The notes under the pieces: generated by a model
The model's database searches: none
What the model was told of the DNA's origin: nothing
Seen by the model: only the letters and a program-made list of their open reading frames with translations
Program-made: the position numbers and the translations under genes
Source of the DNA: Ruegeria atlantica
Lineage (GTDB): Bacteria; Pseudomonadota; Alphaproteobacteria; Rhodobacterales; Rhodobacteraceae
Length of the DNA stretch: 64,000 bases
Direction: 5' to 3'
NCBI RefSeq assembly: GCF_001458195.1
Contig: NZ_CYPU01000031.1
Coordinates: 28,984-92,983, forward strand
Part shown: one piece after another, positions 54,901 through 63,250 of the stretch
Layout: each line of letters opens with the position of its first letter
Numbering within the stretch: the stretch's first letter is position 1

Positions 54901-57900
54901 TCGCCTTTATGCCGGAAACCAGTTGCTGGGCATCGCGGGCAACGCAGATTTCAACCCCTCGGATGATAGCTTTGTTGACGTCACAGTTGCTCTGGATGCG
55001 ACTGATCTTGCCGCCTTCAGCGCGAACTACGGCGAAGCATTGAGGATTGAACTGTTCGATGCAGTTGTAGCGGATGAAAACAACGCACAGTTTGACGATG
55101 TGCGCCTGACCTATGTCGAGGCGGACACCTACCCCGACGGCGGTGGCGGCAACCCCGGCACAGGTACTGAACGCGCTTTGCTGACGGCAGGGGTTCCGAT
55201 CGATGTACCTGACCTGACGCTGACCGGAGATTTCACAATTCAGGCGTGGAATTATAATACGCCAGGTACAGAAATCTCGAATGCGGACGGTCTGGTCGTA
55301 GGGCCGAACAATGACATGAACTTCTTTCAAGGGCAGTTCAGACTCTTCGACAGTACAGCGACTGAAAATGACATCGTCGTTTCCAATCAGGTTGAATCGC
55401 CGGGTCAGTGGACCCACTATTCTGTAACGCGTGAGGATGGTGTCACCAGAATCTATGTAGACGGCCAGTTGAACGCGACCTCTACAACCAACTGGACCAA
55501 CGACTTCACGATCGACAAAATCGCAGGTTCGGTATTCGGTGAATCGAACGGAACCGGATTGACCGGTCAGCTTGATGAGCTGCAAATATGGGATGTGGCC
55601 CGCACACAGACACAGATCGCCGACGATATGGACGGCGGCGCTGATCCCGCGAGCGCGAACCTGTTGCGGTACTACAATTTTAACGGCGATACGAACGAGG
55701 TTTCCGACGAAACGGACAACAGTGCTAGCGTGCCGCTGCCATCCGGGACCAACTATGTTACTTCGACCGCCCCGATTGACGGAGCCGGAGGCGGCACCGG
55801 AGCAGGCGAGTTCATCGACTCTCAGGTGGTCAGCGGACTTTTCCTGCCGACCGATCTGGCCTTCCTGCCTGATGGCCGGATGCTCGTAATTGAAAAAGGC
55901 GGTCTCGTTAAAATTGTTGATGACCCCACACAGCCCGGCGGGACAATCGAGACCTATCTCGACCTGACAGGTCAGACGCTCAACAATGAAGAACGTGGGC
56001 TATTGGCTGTCGAAGTCGATCCCGAGTTCGAGACGAACGGCTACGTGTATTTCTACTACACAATGCTTGAGGACGGTGAAGGCAAAACTACTGTCTCGCG
56101 GTTCCAGCAAATTGAAAACGGTGGCGGAGCAAGCAGCCGCGGCGACCTGTCCACTGAAACCGTTATGTGGCAAGAGAACGACGTTACCAGTTCCTGCTGC
56201 CACCAAGGCGGAGGGTTGTCATTCGGTTATGAACCAATTGACGAAAACGACCCAAGCCCCTGGAAGATGTATATTGTCACCAGCGATGAGTTCACACCTG
56301 CGAATTCTCAGGATCTGACGCATCCGGACGGCAAGGTACATCGGGTCAACAAAACCGATGGCTCAATCCCAACGGACAACCCATATTACGATCCGATTGC
56401 GGCCGCGGCTTATACGCCGGAAATCGATGTAAGCTCGGCCATTTCAACGACCGCTGAGAACCTGGCAATCGACTCGGAGGGCGTAATGACCACGATTCAT
56501 TCGCATGGTCTGCGCAACGGCTGGCGCAGCAGCTACGATCAGGAGTCCAGTACCCTGTTCATCGGTGAGGTCGGCGGCAACAACAACAATACTTCGGATG
56601 AGGATATCCACATCGCTGTGGCCGGTGCCGATTACGCCTGGGGTCCGAATGATTATGCCGGTTTCGACGGCGAAGGATTCTTGCCCGACTCGAATGATCC
56701 GGGTAACCCAATCCATTCTTACCCGCATCTGAATGGCCCCGGTCAGGGTGACAGCACACAAAATGGTGGTGCGTCTGTTACTGGCGGCGTCGTCTATCGC
56801 GGTGACGAGTTCCCGGACGAATACGTTGGCGCTTATTTCTATGGCGACTGGGTCCGGAACTGGATCCGCTACCTGGAAATCGACTATTCCGGTGAACGAC
56901 CGGTTCTGGTCGAAGATCATTTCTTCAAGAACGCCACTGGCCAGGTACTTGCCTTCGAGGAAGGCACGGACGGAGCGTTGTACTATATCACTACTTTCCA
57001 GACCGGGAACGTGTTCACATTCGAAGGCACCGTCAATCGCATCAGTTTTGAAGGCGGCAACGGCGCGCCGGAAGGAACCGGGATCGTTCTGGATCCCGGC
57101 GAGGACAGTAGCCCAACGGCTCCGTATGAGGTGACGTTCGAAGCCGACGTCACCGATCCGGATGGTGATGCCCTTTCCTACCTGTGGTCCTTCGGTGACG
57201 GGGATGATCTTGACGGCGATGGCATCGGCGATACCGCGATTTCGACCGAACAGGATCCGACCTACACGTACAACGAATTGGGTCAGTATGTCGTCGAACT
57301 GGTCGTAACTGACGCGCAAGGGGCGGCAACCGTATTTGACGCGCGGGTTATTACGGTCGGTAACGCGCCTACACCCGAGATTCAGTCGCCACTTGATGGC
57401 GGTACCTACCGCGCGGGTCAGACTATAACCTTGGAAGGTCTGGCAAATGACATCGAAGACGGTTTGATCGACAGCAATGATCAACTTATCTGGTCCACGA
57501 CCTATCAGCTTGGTGACATCCAGCGGCCCGGACCAATTGACGGGACAGCAGATCAGGTTGGCGGGGTCAGCTTTGTTACGCCGGACTCGGGTAACCTTGA
57601 AAGCTTCCTGAACGGGATCACCGTATTCCTGACAGCGACCGACAGCGATGGCCTTTCTAAGACCACGCAGTTAAGCCTTACTCCTGAAACCACCGAACTT
57701 TCCTTTGACGCGCCGGTTCAAAATTACACTTTCTTATTCGACACGCGTCCGGAAGTGGGCGATTTCACTTTCGACTCGATTGTAAACTTCAATCACACAG
57801 TTGAAGCGCAAGAGACTTACACTTCGGGTGGGTTTGAATTCACGTTCATTGGATGGGAGGACGGTGAGACCAGCCGCAACCGCTCAATTACCACACCAGA

Positions 57901-60900
57901 GGCAGGACAGAGCTTCCGACCGCTGTACGAAGTGACAGGTTCGGTCGGTCAGGCATTGGCCCTGAACGGAACAGAGCATGTAGACATTCCGCAGCTCGTT
58001 CTCGGCGAAAGCGGTTCGGACTTCACCATTGAAACATGGGTCAAGTTCACAGACCCGACCATCAACAATATCGACGGTCTGGCGGGTTCCGGAAGTTTCG
58101 GCCAACCTGGTGCAAACGATATCAACTTCTTCAATGGTCAGATCCGCATTTATTCGAACGACTGGGACGGCGGCAATGACCCGGTTGTTGCTAATACTTC
58201 AAGCCAACCGGATGTATGGACACACTATGCTATCGTCCGTGAAGGCAGTGAACTGAAGATCTATATTGACGGTGTTCTGGACCAGACGGTTGCGACTACC
58301 TGGACTGGCCCGTTCACAATCGACCACATTGGCGGCACGGTTCAAGCCGGCGGCTTGCAAGGCGAAATGGACGAATGGCGCGCCTGGAGTGTGGCGCGGA
58401 CAGAAGAGGAAATTCTGGCTAACAAAGATGACCCGTTGTCCGGACCGCAAACCGGTCTTGAACGTTACTATGCATTCGATGGAGATCTTAGCGATTCCAC
58501 GGGCAATTCGCCCCCAGCCACTCTTCCTGCCGCCGGCTCTCTGGTAACTTCTACTGCACCGATTGGCTCCGGGATAGACCCGGATGAAACCAACCTGTCG
58601 ATAATCGACGCAGACGTCGACGAAGGCGACAATGGCACAACCGAGCTGGTGTTTACAGTTCTACGTCAGGGTGATCTGAGTGGTGAAAGTACGGCGCGGT
58701 ACGACACTGGCGACGCGACAGCAATTGCTGGCTCTGACTATCAGGCCTCAACTGGTACGGTAAACTTTGCCGCAGGTGAAACACAAAAAGAAATCCGGAT
58801 CACGGTCTCATCCGATACGGTTTTCGAGCCAAACGAAACGTTGTCAATCACCATGTCAAACCCGACTGGCGCGGTTCTAAACCGGGCGATTGCAACCGGA
58901 ACAATCCTGAATGATGACGCCAACCCTGGCAACACAAGTGTTGTTTACGAATTGGATAACGGTGAAGACGGGTTCAACGGTGACTTCGACGGCAGTTCGA
59001 GCGCTCCGCAGATCATTGGAGCAACACCGCTTGGGTCTCTCACCAACGGTGGCCTCGAAGTAGCGGCTACTTTCGATGATCTCGATGGCAATCAGGGGAT
59101 CGTGTCGGCAGACGCAACGTTCTTTGGAACAGGCGGGCACATCAATTTGCGCTCGCTTGGAGATGACTTGGAACTCCGTGCGCAGAATGGATCTGGTACC
59201 ACCGGGGAAAGTTACACTGTTCTCGCCGAGGATATCCTAACTGCTGGTCAACCAACGCATATTCTGGTGTCTTTCGGTGATGATGGCCTGACACTATATG
59301 TTAACGGCGTCGATGTAGGCAGCAATCCCAGTACAGTTTCGCCCTCGGGGAATACTGAACAGCTTGTACTCGGCGGCAACAATTTTGCCAGTACTCCCGG
59401 TGATATCGATAAGCTAAGAGAGCCCTTTAACGGTACCATCGAACGTTTTGCTCTCTACGACGGACAACCAGATGATGCCGATGCTCAGGCCCTCTCTGAT
59501 GCAGCGCTCAACCCGATTGTCACAGTCGCTAATGACGACCTTGCAACCACAAACGAGGATACACCGGTCAGTGTCGACGTTGTAGCAAACGAAACTGCTG
59601 AAAATGCCGGTGCAATCACATTGGTATCGGCAAGCGACGGAGCAAACGGAACAACGTCCATTGTGGACGGAGAGGTCGTCTACACGCCAAATGCTGACTT
59701 CAATGGAACGGACAGCTTCATTTATGTGATTTCAACTTCGGAAGGTGGAGAAGCAACCGCGACGGTAGACATCAACATTGATCCTGTGAACGACGATCCT
59801 GTCGCGGTCGACAATGGCGCAACTGTCATTTCAACAGCTGCAGAAACGCCGATTGATGTCCTGACCAACGACAGTGACGTGGATGGCGACAGCCTTATCG
59901 TCACCGGTGTTACCAATAGCACCAATGGTGGCATCGTGACGCTAGTGGACGGAACGGTTATCTATAACCCGAACGGATTGGGCGTGGGCGCCACCGATAC
60001 GTTCCAGTACACAATCGACGATCAAAGCGGTGGCGTACCACAGATGGCAACTGTCACGGTAACGGTTCTCGCCGAACCGAATACTGATCCGGTTGCGATC
60101 GCAGACGATGTCTCGACCTCCGAGGACACCCCGCTGCTCTTCCAGCCTGGCGCAAACGACACAGATGCCAACGGAGACCCTGTGGTTGGCTCGTCGATCT
60201 TCTCGCAACCGACCAATGGTACTGCGGTTGTGGAGGCAGACGGCACCGTTACCTACACGCCAAACGTGAATTTCAATGGCACCGACAATTTCGAGGTAAC
60301 GGTCACAGATGGTCTCGGCGGGTTTGACACCGCAGTTGTGAATGTAACGGTCAATCCCGAAAACGATCCTCCGCAAGTTAATTACGATGCGGCGACCACG
60401 TCCGAGGGTAACGCAATAGCCATAAACGTTCTGGCCAACGATGGTGACGTGGATGGCGACTTGTTGGTAGTCCAGTCCGTCGGTAGTGCAAGCAACGGCA
60501 CTGTTGTGGATAATGGAAACGGTACGGTCACCTATACACCGAACATCGGCTTTGCCGGCCAAGATACGTTCGAGTACACTGTGTTCGACGGTATTTCGAC
60601 GTCCACAGCAGAGGTCACAGTCACTGTGAACTCGTTCCCTGTACCCATTGTGGACGAACCAGCTCAGGTATTCTTCGATGGCACCAACGGGTCTGTCATC
60701 GAACTGCCCCATGATCCGATCTATACGTTGAGTGAGGGAACGATTTCGTTCGCTCTAAACGCAACTGATACGAATGGTGCTCAGGGCTTGTTCGCCAAAG
60801 ATGCTTCGGGTTTCGCGGGAGGTGGCAACCACTTCGCCGTTTACCTCAACGGTCCAGAGCTGAATATCCGTTATCAGGACGAAGGATCGTCGGAAACGCT

Positions 60901-62326
60901 TACCATTCCAGGGATCGAGGCCGGTCAAACTTATGATCTGGCAATGACCTTCGGGCCTGGCGGTTGTCGTGTGTATCTAAACGGTGCGCTTGTAGCGAGC
61001 GCAGCGTTGGTTATGGACTGGACTAACAATTTAGAGTTCATCCAATGGGGCGGTCGTGGTTGGGCCAGTGATAGCGGGGCGGCAGGTTTTGACGCTCCGT
61101 TCGAGGGCAACATTGCGGACCGCAAGGTGTTTAACGTGGCCCTGAACGACGAACAGGTCGGCGAACTGTACAATTCGGGTTCGGGCAACAACGCGCCCTT
61201 AGCCGTGGACGATGTCCTAGTCGTGGACGAGGACGGTTCAGCTATTATCGCGCCAGGCATCAATGATACGGACTTGGATGGCGACACGGTCACAGCGACC
61301 GGAATTGCCAGTGGTGCCGCGAATGGTCTGGCCGAGGTCAACCCGGATGGGACGGTGACTTACACACCAAATCTGGATTTCTTTGGTGAGGACAGCTTCG
61401 ACATCGTTTTGTCGGACGGCAATGGCGGGACAGCGCAGTCTTCGGTCGATGTTACAGTGAACCCTGTGGATGACGATCCGGTCGCATCTGACGACGATGC
61501 GGCAACGCAGCAAAACGAAGCCGTGGTCATCGCGGTTCAGGACAACGACGCCGATGTTGATGGAGACACCCTGACGATAACGCTGGATCCCACCAGTGAA
61601 CCTTCAAATGGTGTGACATCAGTGAACGCAGATGGGACTATTACGTATACTCCTAATGCCGGCTTTATTGGGTTGGATAGCTTTGACTATGTCCTGTCCG
61701 ACGGCGATGGAGCAACTTCGACCGCAACAGTAACGGTAAATGTTACCGAAGAAGCGCCCGACCCATTGCCGTTCTTCGAGCGTCCCGGCGTAGCAAACTT
61801 CGACGGCTCGACAGGGGCAGTTGAAAACATCGCACATGGCCCGGAATTTGAGGTTCCAGAGGGGACTATTGCGTTCTCGTTCAAAGACAGTAATCCAAAT
61901 ATGCGCCAGGGATTGGTGGTTAAAGATGCATCCGGATTTGAAGGGGGCGGAAACCATCTTGCAGTCTACGTCAATGGAGGCGACCTGATTGCCCGTTTCC
62001 AAGACGGCGCCAACAGCGAACAGTTCATCTTTAACGACCTTGTGGCCGACCAGGAATACGAGGTGGCATTGGTATTCGGTAACGGTGTTGAACTTTGGGT
62101 TGACGGTGCCCTGATCGACTCGAACCCTGACTTCACGACAGACTGGACGCTAAACCAAGAGGTCATGCAAATTGGTGGCCTCGGTTGGGCAAGCGCAACT
62201 GGAGACGATGCTTTTAGAAACCCGTTCTCTGGTGAAATTGCTGACGTCGAAATCTACAGCGAACGCTTGGATGAAGACCGCATATTCAGTCTGTCAAACC
62301 AATCTTCTTTCGATTTGGTTTTATGA
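51998..62326 (+). CDS. giant multidomain protein: LamG, PQQ sugar-dehydrogenase-like, PKD, Calx-beta and cadherin/Ig-like repeats
   Basis: 3442 residues. Domains by approximate residue: LamG (1-200); jelly-roll-like module A (202-377); LamG (380-577); cadherin-like (581-684); module A twice (690-862, 874-1046); LamG (1056-1264); glucose/sorbosone-dehydrogenase propeller (1273-1684) with GLLAVEVDPEFETNGYVYFYYT in two parts, H1402 in CCHQGGGLSFG and R1506 in HGLRNGWR, the positions used by PQQ enzymes; PKD (1688-1788); unassigned beta domain (1789-1980); LamG (1983-2190); Calx-beta (2194-2308); LamG (2309-2506); four cadherin/Ig-like repeats (2507-2887); LamG (2888-3062); two more repeats (3064-3254); LamG (3256-3441). 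Asp-rich loops suggest Ca2+ binding. No signal peptide and no RTX nonapeptides; the short acidic-hydrophobic end (F-D-L-V-L) might act in type I secretion. Probably a surface or released adhesin with an enzyme core. Confidence 0.9.
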   Translation: MRSFETNGTALDIQNLTLSGDFSIEAWVFMPTGSGINNADGIVANPGQDINFFAGQVRVFDGGDIVVANSATNEGVWTHYAITREAGQTRIYVNGVLDATSGTDWTNDFTIETLAEGSAAGGLEGQLDEVRIWDVARTESEIADNYNKTVDPSSASLLRYYDFEGVNQFIVDRTGKAETEEVLPAPLGTNLVSSGAPITVVPIAIAIENSSFEATALADGSAANAITSWTLSGGAMGTWNPTTTFFPDEAPDGENVAFIDNGGTISQVLTDTFETGRSYQLTVSAGNESSAGTSNGWEIRLYAGTQLLGSVDATSVTPADGTFGDAVLTLDGSDLAAFSANYGQALTVEIFDAVVDPENNAQFDDVRLNYVQADTYPVNTPPSDRALSTSSTAVDIPDVTLSGDFTVEAWIYLAPGQVISNDDGLVAGPNNDMNFFAQQFRVFDSTAGNDIVVANTAATAGTWTHYAVTREEGVTKIFVNGVLDATAANPYTNDFIIEQLAKSNTDALNGQLDEVRIWDVARSETDVLASYNKTVDPSSTGLLRYYGFDGTGTDLVDLTGTTPDQALPAGVSFVNSGAPLVDNNAPVFTSDTSVSVTEGNTDTTYAAAATDADGPQPVSYSIEGGTDAALFAIDATTGALSFASAPDFDAPGDANGDNTYEVIIGASDGANTTEQSVTVTVTDTGAPRAVTIENASFEANVLADFAAVTAIDGWTLSGPSMGTWNPRADFFTDEAPDGENVAYIDEGGAISQTLSETFEAGRSYQLSVKVGNQSSAGDNVGWEIRLYAGTQLLGSVDDSSISPSDGTFEDAVLTLNATDLAAFSANHGEALAIEIFDAVVEPENNAQFDDVRLNVVDADTYPTGGGGTPFIINVAIANAGFEAQTLADFAAAQTIDGWDLSGSGMGVWNPRADFYSDEAPEGQNVAYIDDGGTISQTLTETFEAGRSYQLAVRVGDEANAGENLGWEIRLYAGNQLLGIAGNADFNPSDDSFVDVTVALDATDLAAFSANYGEALRIELFDAVVADENNAQFDDVRLTYVEADTYPDGGGGNPGTGTERALLTAGVPIDVPDLTLTGDFTIQAWNYNTPGTEISNADGLVVGPNNDMNFFQGQFRLFDSTATENDIVVSNQVESPGQWTHYSVTREDGVTRIYVDGQLNATSTTNWTNDFTIDKIAGSVFGESNGTGLTGQLDELQIWDVARTQTQIADDMDGGADPASANLLRYYNFNGDTNEVSDETDNSASVPLPSGTNYVTSTAPIDGAGGGTGAGEFIDSQVVSGLFLPTDLAFLPDGRMLVIEKGGLVKIVDDPTQPGGTIETYLDLTGQTLNNEERGLLAVEVDPEFETNGYVYFYYTMLEDGEGKTTVSRFQQIENGGGASSRGDLSTETVMWQENDVTSSCCHQGGGLSFGYEPIDENDPSPWKMYIVTSDEFTPANSQDLTHPDGKVHRVNKTDGSIPTDNPYYDPIAAAAYTPEIDVSSAISTTAENLAIDSEGVMTTIHSHGLRNGWRSSYDQESSTLFIGEVGGNNNNTSDEDIHIAVAGADYAWGPNDYAGFDGEGFLPDSNDPGNPIHSYPHLNGPGQGDSTQNGGASVTGGVVYRGDEFPDEYVGAYFYGDWVRNWIRYLEIDYSGERPVLVEDHFFKNATGQVLAFEEGTDGALYYITTFQTGNVFTFEGTVNRISFEGGNGAPEGTGIVLDPGEDSSPTAPYEVTFEADVTDPDGDALSYLWSFGDGDDLDGDGIGDTAISTEQDPTYTYNELGQYVVELVVTDAQGAATVFDARVITVGNAPTPEIQSPLDGGTYRAGQTITLEGLANDIEDGLIDSNDQLIWSTTYQLGDIQRPGPIDGTADQVGGVSFVTPDSGNLESFLNGITVFLTATDSDGLSKTTQLSLTPETTELSFDAPVQNYTFLFDTRPEVGDFTFDSIVNFNHTVEAQETYTSGGFEFTFIGWEDGETSRNRSITTPEAGQSFRPLYEVTGSVGQALALNGTEHVDIPQLVLGESGSDFTIETWVKFTDPTINNIDGLAGSGSFGQPGANDINFFNGQIRIYSNDWDGGNDPVVANTSSQPDVWTHYAIVREGSELKIYIDGVLDQTVATTWTGPFTIDHIGGTVQAGGLQGEMDEWRAWSVARTEEEILANKDDPLSGPQTGLERYYAFDGDLSDSTGNSPPATLPAAGSLVTSTAPIGSGIDPDETNLSIIDADVDEGDNGTTELVFTVLRQGDLSGESTARYDTGDATAIAGSDYQASTGTVNFAAGETQKEIRITVSSDTVFEPNETLSITMSNPTGAVLNRAIATGTILNDDANPGNTSVVYELDNGEDGFNGDFDGSSSAPQIIGATPLGSLTNGGLEVAATFDDLDGNQGIVSADATFFGTGGHINLRSLGDDLELRAQNGSGTTGESYTVLAEDILTAGQPTHILVSFGDDGLTLYVNGVDVGSNPSTVSPSGNTEQLVLGGNNFASTPGDIDKLREPFNGTIERFALYDGQPDDADAQALSDAALNPIVTVANDDLATTNEDTPVSVDVVANETAENAGAITLVSASDGANGTTSIVDGEVVYTPNADFNGTDSFIYVISTSEGGEATATVDINIDPVNDDPVAVDNGATVISTAAETPIDVLTNDSDVDGDSLIVTGVTNSTNGGIVTLVDGTVIYNPNGLGVGATDTFQYTIDDQSGGVPQMATVTVTVLAEPNTDPVAIADDVSTSEDTPLLFQPGANDTDANGDPVVGSSIFSQPTNGTAVVEADGTVTYTPNVNFNGTDNFEVTVTDGLGGFDTAVVNVTVNPENDPPQVNYDAATTSEGNAIAINVLANDGDVDGDLLVVQSVGSASNGTVVDNGNGTVTYTPNIGFAGQDTFEYTVFDGISTSTAEVTVTVNSFPVPIVDEPAQVFFDGTNGSVIELPHDPIYTLSEGTISFALNATDTNGAQGLFAKDASGFAGGGNHFAVYLNGPELNIRYQDEGSSETLTIPGIEAGQTYDLAMTFGPGGCRVYLNGALVASAALVMDWTNNLEFIQWGGRGWASDSGAAGFDAPFEGNIADRKVFNVALNDEQVGELYNSGSGNNAPLAVDDVLVVDEDGSAIIAPGINDTDLDGDTVTATGIASGAANGLAEVNPDGTVTYTPNLDFFGEDSFDIVLSDGNGGTAQSSVDVTVNPVDDDPVASDDDAATQQNEAVVIAVQDNDADVDGDTLTITLDPTSEPSNGVTSVNADGTITYTPNAGFIGLDSFDYVLSDGDGATSTATVTVNVTEEAPDPLPFFERPGVANFDGSTGAVENIAHGPEFEVPEGTIAFSFKDSNPNMRQGLVVKDASGFEGGGNHLAVYVNGGDLIARFQDGANSEQFIFNDLVADQEYEVALVFGNGVELWVDGALIDSNPDFTTDWTLNQEVMQIGGLGWASATGDDAFRNPFSGEIADVEIYSERLDEDRIFSLSNQSSFDLVL

Positions 62327-62354
62327 TTTTCGACCTTTGATAGGCTGGATAGAG

Positions 62355-62390
62355 TGAAGCGAAACTAAGGGAGAACATAGTTTCGCTTCA
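62355..62390 (+). terminator. hairpin downstream of the giant gene
   Basis: TGAAGCGAAACTA (62355-62367) pairs perfectly with TAGTTTCGCTTCA (62378-62390) over a 10-nt loop, 28 nt after the stop codon. No T-run follows, but the 13-bp perfect stem in this position suggests a natural 3' end, which argues that the giant gene is not truncated by the IS elements beyond. Confidence 0.65.
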
Positions 62391-62434
62391 TATTCAGATG
62401 GAATGTTCGTCGTTCGGACCAATGGAGCAGAAAC

Positions 62435-62598
62435 GGTCTTGTCAGAGGAAACCGGCTTGAGGCGGGTAGGGTGGTTCCGTAGCTTCGTGGGATGACAAAA
62501 CCCAATCCAATTCGCTACCTCAAAACCAGCCCAGAGGTCATTCGCCTAGCGGGTATGATGTATGTTCGGTTCCCACTGTCGCTGCGGAGCGTGGAAGA
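62435..62598 (+). pseudogene. IS6-family element, left-end fragment
   Basis: Begins with the left terminal text GGTCTTGTCAGAGGAA, about 55 bp before ATG 62492. The frame reads MTKPNPIRYLKTSPEVIRL and PLSLRSVEEV and is then cut by the left end of a second IS6 copy at 62599. Only about 36 codons survive. Confidence 0.8.
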
Positions 62599-62915
62599 GG
62601 TCATGTCAGAGGAACTTGGCTTGAGCGGGACAGGGTGGTTGCGTAGTCATTGAGAATGACCAAACCTTCCTCTTTCAAGTATTTCAAAAACAGTCCCGAG
62701 ATCATCCGCCTTGCGGTGATGTTGTACAGCCGTTTCCCTCTTTCACTTCGGAATGTCGAAGATCTGCTGCACGAACGCGGGATCGCCGTGAGCCACGAAA
62801 CTATCCGATACTGGTGGAACAGGTTTGGCCCGATGTTTGCTGCTGAGATCAGACGGAAGCGTATTCAGCAGTTGCGCGCGTTCTCCAAATGGAAATGGCA
62901 CGTGGACGAGGTTTT
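62599..62915 (+). pseudogene. IS6-family transposase N-terminal fragment, cut by IS3 element
   Basis: Left end GGTCATGTCAGAGGAAC, transposase ATG at 62656 (MTKPSSFKYFKNSPEIIRL), HTH HERGIAVSHETIRYWW, then up to the first catalytic region WHVDEVF, where the next element interrupts. About 85 codons remain. Closely related in sequence to the copy at 49.5 kb. Confidence 0.85.
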
Positions 62916-62971
62916 TGAGCCTCCCCATTTGAATGGGCCCACCGTTAAGATTAGGAAACGGAGGACCAAGA

Positions 62972-63250
62972 ATGGCAAACAAGCGACCGAAGCCGGAAGA
63001 AATTGTCTCGAAGTTGCGGCAGGTTGAAGTTCTGATGGGGCAAGGGATGCCGCGTCTGGATGCGATCAGACAGATCGGCGTTGTGGAGCAAACCTATTAC
63101 CGCTGGCGCAAGCAATATGGCGGAATGGGTGTAGACCAATTGAAGGAACTTAGGCGGCTTCAGAAGGAAAATGAGCGGCTCAGGCGTGCGGTATCAGACC
63201 TGACGCTCGACAAGCTTATCCTGACGGAAGCATCGAAGGGAAACTTCTAA
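62972..63250 (+). CDS. IS3-family transposase orfA (HTH protein)
   Basis: 92 residues from ATG 62972 ([20 protein letters not shown]). Contains the helix-turn-helix ([21 protein letters not shown]) and a leucine-zipper-like stretch ([18 protein letters not shown]) used for multimerisation. The end overlaps the orfB frame, which lies one base back (-1), so a slip near 63235-63250 would fuse them. Confidence 0.93.
   Translation: MANKRPKPEEIVSKLRQVEVLMGQGMPRLDAIRQIGVVEQTYYRWRKQYGGMGVDQLKELRRLQKENERLRRAVSDLTLDKLILTEASKGNF

Noticed and set aside
54743..57484. Minus-strand frames of 280 and 346 codons inside the giant gene
   Set aside because: They run opposite to conserved LamG and PQQ-domain codons and show Ile/Val/Arg-rich shadow composition, so they are not treated as genes.
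59516..61760. Repeated units in the giant gene as a possible CRISPR or satellite array
   Set aside because: The similarity is at protein level with codon-position variation and about 90-residue spacing; these are protein domain repeats.
51998..62326. RTX calcium-binding nonapeptide repeats
   Set aside because: I looked for G-G-x-G-x-D tandem repeats and found none; the Asp-rich loops are those of LamG, PKD and cadherin-like domains.
48205..62915. Intact IS6 composite transposon carrying the giant gene
   Set aside because: None of the five IS6 pieces is complete and their orientations differ, so an active composite element cannot be claimed.
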